Shown here: positions 46,772 to 54,181 of the stretch, piece by piece
Numbering within the stretch: the first letter of the stretch is position 1
Layout: each line of letters starts with the position of its first letter
Origin: Desulfonauticus sp.
GTDB lineage: Bacteria; Desulfobacterota; Desulfovibrionia; Desulfovibrionales; Desulfonatronovibrionaceae
Assembly (NCBI GenBank): GCA_030950395.1
Contig: JAUZRP010000043.1
Location: forward strand, 28,674 to 92,673
Reading direction: 5' to 3'
DNA: 64,000 nucleotides
Made by a program: the position numbers and the translations under genes
Notes under the pieces: generated by a model
Database searches by the model: none
What the model was told of the DNA's origin: nothing
Seen by the model: the letters and a program-made list of their open reading frames with translations, nothing else

Positions 46772-47147
46772 TATATTTTAAAAGCCCACTAGAGTGAAAC
46801 ACTTCACAGCGTTAGCCAGCCAATACTAAATTGGCTATCAAAAAAGTTCCTTGCAACCAGTCCTCCCTATCAAAAATTATAGCAGCTACCTAAATACTAA
46901 AATAAGTAATTTCCAGCTTCAAAGGCCTAAAGACAATTAACATGTTTTATTTAAATAGAGAAACGATACATCCAACCTTTCCTACCATTCTCCAACAACT
47001 ATCGCTATTTATACCCCCTCCTATCACAACCATATAATTTTATTGACATATCTAAAGCTTACCCCTAAAAATTTTTTTGCGGCTTTGGTTTTGTAGCTAC
47101 CTTTGATGTGGTTATTACAAAACCTTTTAAAAAAAATTTTAGGTGGT
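46772..47147. other. AT-rich intergenic region without a gene
   Basis: No ORF with a ribosome site was found. TTGACA at 47,043-47,048 with TAAAAA about 17 nt later is a possible promoter for the VKOR gene. GTGGTTAT/ATAACCAC words occur here in both orientations and recur in the 35-bp repeat that follows. Confidence 0.5.
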
Positions 47148-47217
47148 TATAAATTAGCACAAAATCATAACATAACCACTTATATAAATTAGCACAAAAT
47201 CATAACATAACCACTTA
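47148..47217. repeat. Perfect 35-bp direct repeat, two tandem copies
   Basis: Copies at 47,148-47,182 and 47,183-47,217 are identical, each running from TATAAATTAGCACAAAATC to AACATAACCACTTA with no spacer. The inverted word TGGTTAT stands directly before the first copy. It lies upstream of a dispersed element copy and of the VKOR gene. Confidence 0.9.
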
Positions 47218-47224
47218 ATAAGAT

Positions 47225-47323
47225 ATAACTGCAAAAACCAAAACTTATGTTCTGCTTAAATTGGCAAATTGTAACCAGCTTAATTAATTATATCTAACTC
47301 CTCAAAATAATTTTTGCAGTTAG
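47225..47323. repeat. Dispersed ~100-bp element, copy C
   Basis: It begins TAACTGCAAAAACCAAAAC, has TTGTAACCAGCTTA and TATCTAACT inside, and ends AATTTTTGCAGTTAGA. The inner TATCTAACT can pair with the terminal AGTTAGATA, giving a hairpin at the right end. It lies ~30 nt before the VKOR start. Confidence 0.8.
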
Positions 47324-47355
47324 ATAATTCTTGCCTAAACAATAGGAGGTGGATT

Positions 47356-48327
47356 TTGAAAGTCTGGCAAAAAATAGTGGGACAGATTTTTGCTTTTTTG
47401 GGTATGTGTTTTCTGGGAACAGAAGCATATTTGCGTTTATTTGCCCAGAAAAGTTTGTGCACTACAAAAACGTGTGCAATTGTTGGTCATTACGTGCGTA
47501 TTGGAGAAGTTACAATAGTAGCCTTAGGTTTTATATTTTTTGCTTTATTGTGGCTAAGTTTGTTTTTTTATTTTCGCTATTTCAAAGACTGGTTAAATAA
47601 ATTTATAATTTTTAGTTTAAGTTTAGCTTTGGCTTTTGACGGAGCCTTGATAGGTTTTCAATTTTTCGTGCTGGGCAAAGAATGTCAACTTTGTTTTGCA
47701 GTAGCAGGTTTACTTTTATTGTCCGCTCTTGGTTATAGTGTAAGTAGAAAAAAAACATTCTCTGCGGCCTTATTTTTGGGCATTTGGCTAAGTGCTTTTT
47801 CTGCTTTTTACGTGTTAGACTTTCCCAAACCTCCACCTCCTCTTGCTGCCTTACACTTATTAAAATTAACTCCTGCCAAAACAGGTAAAACTCCTCAATT
47901 TTACTTATTCGTCAGTCTGCATTGTGGACACTGTAGCAGACTTATTGCCAATCTAGCAATAAACCCCAAAATTGCTCTAGTGCCCTGGAAAATCTTTATT
48001 GTGGATAGCAAAAAAGAGGATTTGAAACGTATATCTTACTTACTAACAGATAAACAAGCGAAAAAAAATCCCTTTCTAGAAATTTTGCGATTGGAAACTG
48101 GCAAAGTAGCTAAAAAAATAATTGAACAGCAAAAAATTCCCCCTGAATTAGAAAAAAACATCTCTAAAATTCAAAATTATTTTAAAGGTCACAGGTTTAT
48201 CGGAGTGCCGCTATTAATCGTGGAAGAAGAAGGACAACGCTTAATTTTAACAGGAACAAACCACATTTTGGCTTATTTACGACAAATAAAATTAGTAGAT
48301 AGAGAGGTTATTTTTAAACACAAGTAG
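47356..48327 (+). CDS. VKOR-thioredoxin fusion, disulfide-bond formation protein
   Basis: A TTG start at 47356 is chosen because AGGAGG lies 6 nt before it; the result is 323 residues. Five or so membrane spans fill residues 5-155. VKOR features are the loop cysteines C35/C40 (SLCTTKTC) and the redox motif CQLC (C110/C113). Residues ~180-323 are a thioredoxin-like domain with CGHC (C191/C194) and the cis-proline segment GVPLL. VKOR reoxidises its thioredoxin partner and passes electrons to quinone, so the fusion should introduce disulfides in the periplasm. It stands alone. Confidence 0.9.
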   Translation: MKVWQKIVGQIFAFLGMCFLGTEAYLRLFAQKSLCTTKTCAIVGHYVRIGEVTIVALGFIFFALLWLSLFFYFRYFKDWLNKFIIFSLSLALAFDGALIGFQFFVLGKECQLCFAVAGLLLLSALGYSVSRKKTFSAALFLGIWLSAFSAFYVLDFPKPPPPLAALHLLKLTPAKTGKTPQFYLFVSLHCGHCSRLIANLAINPKIALVPWKIFIVDSKKEDLKRISYLLTDKQAKKNPFLEILRLETGKVAKKIIEQQKIPPELEKNISKIQNYFKGHRFIGVPLLIVEEEGQRLILTGTNHILAYLRQIKLVDREVIFKHK

Positions 48328-48424
48328 ATCCAATTCATAACTATTTTTGAGAAACGTGTATTTTAGTCTAAATTGTTATTTTTCAAAAATTTAGCTTGGG
48401 AGGATTTCTGGGAGTTTTTATACT

Positions 48425-48448
48425 TGGTGGAGGCGAGGGGAATTGAAC
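48425..48448 (-). other. Attachment-site remnant: 3' end of an Ala-type tRNA or tmRNA gene
   Basis: On the minus strand the 24 nt run from GTTCAATTCCCCT to CGCCTCCACCA. They match tRNA positions 53-76: T-loop TTCAATT, T-stem 3' strand CCCCT, acceptor 3' strand CGCCTCC with T70, discriminator A and encoded CCA. T70 implies the G3.U70 pair of tRNA-Ala and tmRNA. Upstream bases (CTTTG) cannot pair with CCCCT, so no tRNA body is present. This is what integration into the 3' end of such a gene leaves at the distal end. The intact gene should then lie to the right, beyond 64,000. Confidence 0.8.
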
Positions 48449-48492
48449 AAAGAGCGATATATGCAAGCAACACAAGGGAAAACAAGGAAAAA

Positions 48493-48521
48493 GGGTAACA
48501 CAGGTTACCCAGATGTTACCC
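48493..48521 (-). promoter_or_regulatory. Three GGGTAAC sites: terminator and possible excisionase/integrase sites
   Basis: Read on the minus strand: GGGTAAC, ATCT, GGGTAACC, TGT, GTTACCC, then TTTTT. The first two sites are direct repeats 11 bp apart (one helical turn). The second and third form a hairpin with a U-tract that would end the excisionase-like gene, whose stop codon lies inside the first site. The position 45-70 nt from the attachment remnant also suits arm-type or Xis binding sites. Confidence 0.6.
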
Positions 48522-48800
48522 ATTTTTTTGCAAGTAGGTAAAAAGTTTTTGGCGATCCCAGTAACGGATACGGCCTATTCGCAAGTCATGTGGAGGTAAT
48601 TTCCCTTCTCTTACCCACTTATCTATTGTTTCTTTTCTGACATGCAAAAATTTTGCCAGTTCTTCCCGCCTAAGCAGTCTGGTTGTGTTTTTTTCAGCAA
48701 GAAGGCATTTTATCGTTTGTATTTCCGTCTGTATTTCCGTCAAAACAGGATTAATTACTTTTTTTATTTCTTCTTCTATTTGCAATTGAAGGATTGCCAT
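48516..48800 (-). CDS. Helix-turn-helix excisionase-like DNA-binding protein
   Basis: The ATG at 48800 (MAILQLQIEEEIKK) follows GAAGGGGG and gives 94 residues. A longer reading would overlap the upstream stop. An N-terminal coiled-coil stretch (5-38) precedes an AlpA/Xis-type winged helix: LLRREELAKFLHVRKETIDKWVREGKLPPHDLRIGRIRYWDRQKL. Such proteins direct excision or regulate integrases of mobile elements. Its place next to the attachment remnant supports that job, although no integrase is in view. Confidence 0.8.
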   Translation of the reverse strand: MAILQLQIEEEIKKVINPVLTEIQTEIQTIKCLLAEKNTTRLLRREELAKFLHVRKETIDKWVREGKLPPHDLRIGRIRYWDRQKLFTYLQKNG

Positions 48801-48813
48801 TTTTTTACCCCCT

Positions 48814-49326
48814 TCATGATGCAATAGGTAAAAATGCTTGTTTTTCTTTTATTTCTGTTATACATCCACAGCAGAATTCTTTTATTTTTTCTATTTTCTG
48901 TATTTTTTCAATTGTTTTATTTTTCATTTTATTTAATGCTGCATTTTTCTTTTTTGTATTTATATTTATGTTAGATATCTGATTTTGATATATATACTCT
49001 TCTATATTTTCTAACTCCGAGAAGTATATTTTATTTTCTATTACGTCAGCTTGAAATAGATTTATTATTATTCTTTTTAGTCTGTTCTGTATATATTTTT
49101 CTTTTATTTTCTTTATTTTTCCAGTGGAAATACGATACAAAAGATGAACAAAATCTGCTTTAATCATTCTTTTTGCTTTTTCTACATCCTTAATAAAATA
49201 TTGCTCAGTAACAAAAGCATAAACCGCGTCCGTAATGAAGTCTAAAATTTCTTTTCCAGAACTGTTACAATAAAGAACCCAGCACAAAATTTGCGTTAAA
49301 TCCCTAGTATTTGTTTTTGTTTTCAT
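48814..49326 (-). CDS. Unknown 170-residue protein of the element
   Basis: The ATG at 49326 (MKTKTNTRDLTQILCWVLYCNSSG) follows AGGAGG by 7 nt and sits one base after the stop of the helicase gene. The protein is helical and lysine-rich, with two cysteines late (FCCGCI). I recognise no domain. Tight linkage to the primase-helicase gene suggests a replication accessory or regulatory role, but this is inference. Confidence 0.6.
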   Translation of the reverse strand: MKTKTNTRDLTQILCWVLYCNSSGKEILDFITDAVYAFVTEQYFIKDVEKAKRMIKADFVHLLYRISTGKIKKIKEKYIQNRLKRIIINLFQADVIENKIYFSELENIEEYIYQNQISNININTKKKNAALNKMKNKTIEKIQKIEKIKEFCCGCITEIKEKQAFLPIAS

Positions 49327-49327
49327 T

Positions 49328-52300
49328 TTAGGCCTCCTTTGTTGGCGGAGCATTAAAAGGATTTGATATTGCATACTTAAATTGTTCCAGCCTATTCTGA
49401 AATATGCAATACATTGTATTGTATGTTATTTTTATTGTATTTATCATTAATAATGATGTAACTTTCCTATACCAATTTGAAAATTGGCTTATCTTTTTCT
49501 GTATTTTTCGAAAAGCATTTTTCCAGTAATATCTAATCTGCTTGCTTCTTGTGTGTCTCAAATATATATCTGAAAAAAGTTGCTTTCTATTTCCTGCATT
49601 GATATGGAGCATGTGGTATATTGCTATTTTTTTTCTTTCCGTGTCTAGTGGATGCTCCGTGGCCCAGAAGGCAAAGTCGTCTTCTAGCGCCCCAAGATGG
49701 GAGATAAGGAATTTTTGGATCTGAAGAAAATGGCGATTCATTAGGAAAACAACTGCTTTTTCGTCGTTCCAGAGCCGCCTGCAACGGCCGATCGCCTGCA
49801 AAACAGGCGAAACGAGGAGATAGAAAAGCATCTCCTTTTGTTCTTGTTCGTCAGAACAAAGGGCGAGGTGCTCGGAAATTTCGCTTGGGCTTGGAATTAG
49901 CTGGCCTTCGATCACGAGGGCTTGGGCGTCTTTCAGAGAATTAGATCCTTCATGCTTGCCCCAGGTGATTACTTTCTCTCCTTCCAAGCCGTAGTGAACC
50001 TCAGCTTGTCTTAAACATTCTTTGTAGGTTATCACTCCGTCCACCCGATTACGTAAGATTTCTCTAGCATTTTGAACAGCCTGGCCTGGTTTTTGCATAG
50101 CGAGCTTGCCTGTGCTACTTTTTGGGATTACCCCAACGACAGTGCCTTTCCTGGGGGCGACGTAGCCTGTCCACGCTAACTCCCTGATATTTAAGGCTTT
50201 TTTGAGCAGAGAAGGTGGAGCCGTAGCGGAAAGGAGAAGGAGTTTTACATCATTATTTTTAATAGAATACGAGGGATCTATGTATATTATTTCTTTTTTT
50301 CCTTTTTGGATCGTTAATGTCGCTTTGTCAGCTGCAACCGATTTTAAACAATCTAGAACGTCCTTTATTCTGTATCTGTTTAGTTTTAGTTTGGATATTT
50401 TGTAGTTTTCTTCCATTTTAAACCTGGCTTTGTATGGGCGTAGTTGCTTTGGATCGTATTCGGAGAGCAGCCGAATATATACTGTCTTTGCCAGTTGCTG
50501 GATTTCCTGGGGGATTTTTATTGAGACTAATCTCTGTCCGATCAGGAAAGCGTCTATATTTTGCAAATATCTAATTAGTTTTGTCGCTGCAGGAGAAATG
50601 TCAAAATATTGAAGAAGAGAAACAAAAGTTTCTACATTTATTTTTTCCTTACGGACTAAGTGATGGGCTTCATCTATTATTACATATTCACTCCATTTCT
50701 GCATGAACGGCAGGTGCTGATGAACACCGATCACAACGCCATTTTTTTGCTTTGTTAGCGCTTCTACAATGGGGCAGGTTTGAACCTCTCTTTCTGGAGA
50801 AGTTGGATCCTTTTGATATGCAAGGCAGAAACGCTGGCAGAAGTGGGCATCTGCTAGACCTTTTTCTCTATATTTCTTTACTTTTTCCCAGTTCGGACAT
50901 ACGTCCTCTTTCCTGGGGAGAATCGTAACAGGAACACCGTTCTTTTGCAGAGCAGCCGCGACCTCTCGGGCCTGATCCCAATTCTGAGCAGCATAACTAA
51001 TTGCACCATTTGCACCAGAAAATTTCTCCAGGAAGGCAAGGGCAAAGGTGGTCTTGCCCGCCCCGAGCGGCCAGGAAATCTGGACGTGCTGGTTTTTTGC
51101 CCATAGCTCCAACACTTCCTGCGCGTCTCTGGAGGGATCAATATTGCGTATTTGAGGAGATAAATAACTCCCTAATCCATTTGAATATCTTACTTTTTTC
51201 TCTTTTTTCTTTGGAACAGAGACAAAAGCAGAAAGGGGGATGCCGTCGCTTGCTGCACAGGATGTCCTGTGGCATTTCAAGAACCAGCGTCCGTTTTTGC
51301 CCCGCACGAGATACGCCTTGTCCCTTTGAGAACATACAGGGCAGGGGCCTACAAGGCCTACTACATTATTTTTTATCCGTGTCCTGCCCTGGTAGGATAA
51401 AAGAAATTCCTCTAACTCATTATTATCATTGTTATTTCCCCATTCAGTAGTTATCAACTGGGAGAGGACTTCATCTGTATTTTTGTTCAACATGTTGAAA
51501 ATATTATCAAATTTTGCATTAAAAATCTGATGTTGGTAAGTATTTGTAATCTTTGCAATTATGTCTTGAACATGAAGATCGGCCTGATCCAGGGGCTTTA
51601 TTTTTTCCAGGAGGTATTTTGCCTGTTTTTTCAATGATTTTGCAGGGTTAGTTGGAACACGGCAAAGGTTTCTGTATTGTTCTATTTTTTCAACCTCTTT
51701 TCCTGTGGCTATTCTTGCCCATTTTGTTTTTCCGTCCTGGGTTTGAAGTCCCAATATGCGTTCGGGCATGGAATTCCGTCGTAAAAAACCTTGATCCAGG
51801 AATAAATCCGCCCTTATCTTTCCTTTTTTGTATTTTTTCAAGTCGTCCTGGAGTTTAAATAACTGTTTATAATAATTAGATTTTTTCCTTATAAGCTCCC
51901 TTTTGTGCTTATAATCGCTTGTTGCCTGTATTAGTTTTTCTATTTTTTCTATTTCAGCTCTAACCTCTTGTATTTTTTGTTCTTTTTCTTTTACGATATG
52001 AGGCTTACTCCAGCAGGGGATCCAGGTGTCAGCTGCAACATCTAGAATTGCCTGTTTGAGTGCTTTTATTTGTTCATTTTCCAGGTAATAGTTTACCCAG
52101 ATCCTACAACCCTTGCCGCCAGTCAAGACTAATTCCCAGTCTTTGCCTTCCTGGAGTCCCAGCCGTCCCATTATCGCCCTTGCAGCTTTTACCGCCAGGT
52201 GGGCGTCTTTCTTTGTTGCGTCCCAGTCAAGCGTTAGAACTTGAGAATGAAACAGGTAAAGGGCTTGGTAGGAGTTGGCCAGAATGTGCTCCAAAAGTTT

Positions 52301-52366
52301 TTCCGCCGTGTCGAAAGTACCCCAATTTTCTTTTTTTTGGTATATTTTTTGCTTTACGATAAACAC
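49328..52366 (-). CDS. Primase-like / zinc-ribbon / XPD-DinG-like Fe-S helicase fusion protein
   Basis: The product is 1012 residues. Residues ~30-230 resemble an archaeo-eukaryotic-type primase: LTLDWD (45-49) as a metal-binding strand, LTGGKGCRIWVNY (81-93) and the late R.N.S.PER segment (197-203). Residues 342-370 form a zinc ribbon (CPVC...C365...C370). Residues 420-900 are an SF2 helicase: WPLGAGKTT (Walker A, 432-440), four cysteines C490, C510, C514, C531 spaced like the XPD/DinG iron-sulfur cluster, VIIDEAHHL (562-570), LLSATAP (711-717) and QAIGRCRR (857-864). It would prime and unwind DNA as the element's replication protein. The primase call is less certain than the helicase. Confidence 0.75.
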   Translation of the reverse strand: MFIVKQKIYQKKENWGTFDTAEKLLEHILANSYQALYLFHSQVLTLDWDATKKDAHLAVKAARAIMGRLGLQEGKDWELVLTGGKGCRIWVNYYLENEQIKALKQAILDVAADTWIPCWSKPHIVKEKEQKIQEVRAEIEKIEKLIQATSDYKHKRELIRKKSNYYKQLFKLQDDLKKYKKGKIRADLFLDQGFLRRNSMPERILGLQTQDGKTKWARIATGKEVEKIEQYRNLCRVPTNPAKSLKKQAKYLLEKIKPLDQADLHVQDIIAKITNTYQHQIFNAKFDNIFNMLNKNTDEVLSQLITTEWGNNNDNNELEEFLLSYQGRTRIKNNVVGLVGPCPVCSQRDKAYLVRGKNGRWFLKCHRTSCAASDGIPLSAFVSVPKKKEKKVRYSNGLGSYLSPQIRNIDPSRDAQEVLELWAKNQHVQISWPLGAGKTTFALAFLEKFSGANGAISYAAQNWDQAREVAAALQKNGVPVTILPRKEDVCPNWEKVKKYREKGLADAHFCQRFCLAYQKDPTSPEREVQTCPIVEALTKQKNGVVIGVHQHLPFMQKWSEYVIIDEAHHLVRKEKINVETFVSLLQYFDISPAATKLIRYLQNIDAFLIGQRLVSIKIPQEIQQLAKTVYIRLLSEYDPKQLRPYKARFKMEENYKISKLKLNRYRIKDVLDCLKSVAADKATLTIQKGKKEIIYIDPSYSIKNNDVKLLLLSATAPPSLLKKALNIRELAWTGYVAPRKGTVVGVIPKSSTGKLAMQKPGQAVQNAREILRNRVDGVITYKECLRQAEVHYGLEGEKVITWGKHEGSNSLKDAQALVIEGQLIPSPSEISEHLALCSDEQEQKEMLFYLLVSPVLQAIGRCRRLWNDEKAVVFLMNRHFLQIQKFLISHLGALEDDFAFWATEHPLDTERKKIAIYHMLHINAGNRKQLFSDIYLRHTRSKQIRYYWKNAFRKIQKKISQFSNWYRKVTSLLMINTIKITYNTMYCIFQNRLEQFKYAISNPFNAPPTKEA

Positions 52367-52380
52367 TTTTTTACCCCCTT

Positions 52381-52424
52381 TTAGATAAACAACGCATTTT
52401 TTTTAGATAAACAACGCATTTTTT
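52381..52424. promoter_or_regulatory. Two perfect 22-bp tandem repeats, candidate repressor operators
   Basis: TTAGATAAACAACGCAT followed by a T-run occurs identically at 52,381-52,402 and 52,403-52,424. It lies 14 nt upstream of the primase-helicase start, in the divergent gap to the XRE regulator. A 22-bp period is two helical turns, so two dimers would bind the same DNA face. Confidence 0.7.
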
Positions 52425-52558
52425 GGGGGATTTTTTATTATTTTATGTCACTTTAGGCTTGAAAATGAAGTATTTTTGTTTTATTGTTTTCTTCATAACT
52501 AGGTTATGTTTTTATTCCTTTTTGTTCTTATTTGAGGTGGATAATAATTGTTCTTTTT

Positions 52559-52573
52559 GAGGTTGTCAACCTC
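52559..52573. promoter_or_regulatory. 15-bp palindrome upstream of the XRE regulator
   Basis: GAGGTTG-T-CAACCTC is a perfect dyad 52 nt before the regulator's ATG. It is a natural candidate for autoregulation by the XRE protein, distinct from the direct repeats in front of the helicase gene. Confidence 0.6.
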
Positions 52574-52624
52574 TTTTTGATACTTTTTGAAAAATTTTTT
52601 TAAAAAAGAGAGGTTTAAGAAAAA

Positions 52625-53500
52625 ATGAAACATATAAAGGAAAAAAAACAAATTGGCGAGAGATTTAGACATGCAATACAAAGCGCAGGATTAAGCACTC
52701 AGGAATTAGCAAAATTCTTGGGTAAAAATGAAAGGACGATCACGCAGTGGTGGCGAGGGGAAAGGGAGTTAAAAGGGTCCATTCTTTCAGTGTTGGCTCA
52801 AAATTTTGGGATCAATCCAGCGTATGTTTTAATCGGAAAAGGAGAACCTCTTTTAGAGGATAAACCTCAAAAAATTACAAGTCATATATTATTTTCAAAA
52901 AAAAAAGAAAAGAGATACGACACAGAAGAGGAAGAATTCCTGCGAGAGAAATATTTTCATTTGGTCACCGTGCTTGAAAATATCTCAGGCGCGATAAAAG
53001 TTGTTTTAGAGAGTTACAAGGAAGGTTCTAAGCCGTTTGAAATTGCCAGAAAGATAGCTAAAGCTCCTGTTGAACTTTTACCTGCTGTTGTGTTTGCTGG
53101 GTTTCAAACACATTTTCAGAAATTAGTCGTTTCCTTCTGGCGTTTTTATTGGTCCCTTTATCTTTCAGTTATTCCTTTGCCCGAGGATGTAGCAAATATT
53201 TCGTTACTTGTGTCACGAAAACAGGATATTATTGATTCAATCAAAGAACTAGAAGAAAAATTCAAGGTTAAATATATTTCAGAAAAGGATATAGAAGAAT
53301 TACGGCAAACATATAAACCACCAGTTAAGCCAGGAGAAAAGGTGGAATTTGAATTTTTACGGTTTTTACGGGTAGCTGCTTCGCAGCTAGAGGATCTACA
53401 CCGATCCAGCCAGCTACCTCATTTTTGCCTGGTGCACCACAAAGCCTATTTTACCAGCTGCCCTATTTGTTGGGAGCTAGAGCAAAAAGAAGAAAAATAA
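52625..53500 (+). CDS. XRE-family transcriptional regulator of the element
   Basis: The 291-residue protein has an N-terminal helix-turn-helix (about residues 10-60, IGERFRHAIQSAGLSTQELAKFLGKNERTITQWWRGEREL). The long C-terminal part has no LexA-type peptidase motif. It ends with a possible metal-binding cluster: C268, H271, H272, C279, C282. It is divergent from the primase-helicase gene and separated from it by two sets of candidate operators. It is the likely master repressor of replication genes; inducer unknown. No AGGAGG is seen, only the AGAGAGG upstream. Confidence 0.85.
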   Translation: MKHIKEKKQIGERFRHAIQSAGLSTQELAKFLGKNERTITQWWRGERELKGSILSVLAQNFGINPAYVLIGKGEPLLEDKPQKITSHILFSKKKEKRYDTEEEEFLREKYFHLVTVLENISGAIKVVLESYKEGSKPFEIARKIAKAPVELLPAVVFAGFQTHFQKLVVSFWRFYWSLYLSVIPLPEDVANISLLVSRKQDIIDSIKELEEKFKVKYISEKDIEELRQTYKPPVKPGEKVEFEFLRFLRVAASQLEDLHRSSQLPHFCLVHHKAYFTSCPICWELEQKEEK

Positions 53501-53532
53501 TTTTTTCTTTTCTCTTTTTTTTTAAGAGAGTC

Positions 53533-53562
53533 AGCCTGGCGTAACAGCCAGGCTTTTTTTTT
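53533..53562 (+). terminator. Strong terminator after the XRE gene
   Basis: AGCCTGGC (53,533-53,540) pairs with GCCAGGCT (53,547-53,554) around GTAACA and is followed by nine T. Read on the other strand it would also end the 25-codon gene at 53,570-53,647. Confidence 0.9.
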
Positions 53563-53569
53563 GTCCGAC

Positions 53570-53647
53570 CTAAAAATAGAAGAACGGAATACTTGCCAGA
53601 GTTAATCCTGCCCCGGCCAAAATGGAATAAGCTATTATCGCGGCCAT
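53570..53647 (-). CDS. Candidate 25-residue hydrophobic micropeptide
   Basis: From an ATG at 53647 the peptide reads MAAIIAYSILAGAGLTLASI, then PFFYF. It is entirely hydrophobic with small residues, enough for one membrane span. AAAGGAGGTG stands 4 nt before the ATG, as strong as the best ribosome sites in the element, and a terminator follows directly after the stop. Below usual gene-calling length. The function is unknown; a small membrane or toxin-like peptide is possible. Confidence 0.55.
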   Translation of the reverse strand: MAAIIAYSILAGAGLTLASIPFFYF

Positions 53648-53707
53648 TTTACACCTCCTTTCCTTTGTTGGTTTGTTACTCGTTCTAAACCTTAGCCTCT
53701 ATTTCTA

Positions 53708-53744
53708 AACAAAAAAAAACTGTTTTTTTGTTATTCTATAAAAG
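53708..53744. promoter_or_regulatory. AT-rich inverted repeat and TTTTTGTTAT..TATAAAAG motif
   Basis: AACAAAAAAA and TTTTTTTGTT are inverted around ACTG. The right arm continues into TTTTTTGTTATTCTATAAAAG, nearly the same as the motif at 59,976-59,996. It lies between the micropeptide and the zinc-protein gene, so it may drive both. Confidence 0.45.
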
Positions 53745-53765
53745 AAAACAAAGGGGGTAATAGCC

Positions 53766-54086
53766 ATGACAGAAAAAAACACAGAAAACACAATTGAGAT
53801 TAAGTGTCCTGTGTGCGGGGATGAAATGTTTCTAAATAAAGGTGGAGCGTTCTGTGACCAATGCGAGATAAAAATCTGGAGGCGTGTTGCGAAAAAAGAG
53901 ATGACGGACGAAGAACTACGGCAGTTAGTTGAGAAGGGGAAAGTCTTTTTAAAAGGGCTGATCTCCAAAGCAGGAAAGGAATTTGAAGCCTATCTGGTCC
54001 TTTCCGTGTCCGAAGACGGCGAAGTTGATACTCACTTTGAATTCTCCAAAAAAGACGGGAAGAAAAAGAGTGTGTTTGGAGATTAA
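53766..54086 (+). CDS. Stand-alone topoisomerase C-terminal-repeat/zinc protein
   Basis: The 106-residue protein has a zinc ribbon (C14-x2-C17, C30-x2-C33: IKCPVCGDEMFLN, AFCDQC). Then comes MTDEELRQLVEKGKVFLKGLISKAGKEFEAYLVLSV, which resembles the C-terminal repeat of type IA topoisomerases (gk-hh-hhhcGch-hhchhskkgk-F-AhLhL). No topoisomerase catalytic domain is attached. A GGGGG site precedes the ATG. It may assist DNA handling by the element, or be a detached domain. Confidence 0.65.
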   Translation: MTEKNTENTIEIKCPVCGDEMFLNKGGAFCDQCEIKIWRRVAKKEMTDEELRQLVEKGKVFLKGLISKAGKEFEAYLVLSVSEDGEVDTHFEFSKKDGKKKSVFGD

Positions 54087-54181
54087 CAAACAGGCTCCAG
54101 AGGGAGCCTGTTGACATTATCTGGTTGCTTCAATATATTAATATTATTTCCTAAATTAACACGTTAAAGAGAGAAGATATT

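Noticed and set aside
47148..47217. CRISPR array
   Set aside because: Two copies are directly adjacent with no spacers, and no cas genes are near.
48425..48448. A complete tRNA or tmRNA gene
   Set aside because: Only positions 53-76 are present. The neighbouring bases cannot form the T-stem, and no D- or anticodon arm is found upstream on the minus strand.
51001..51450. 149-codon plus-strand ORF inside the primase-helicase gene
   Set aside because: Antisense shadow over the zinc-ribbon and Walker A region; no recognisable domain.
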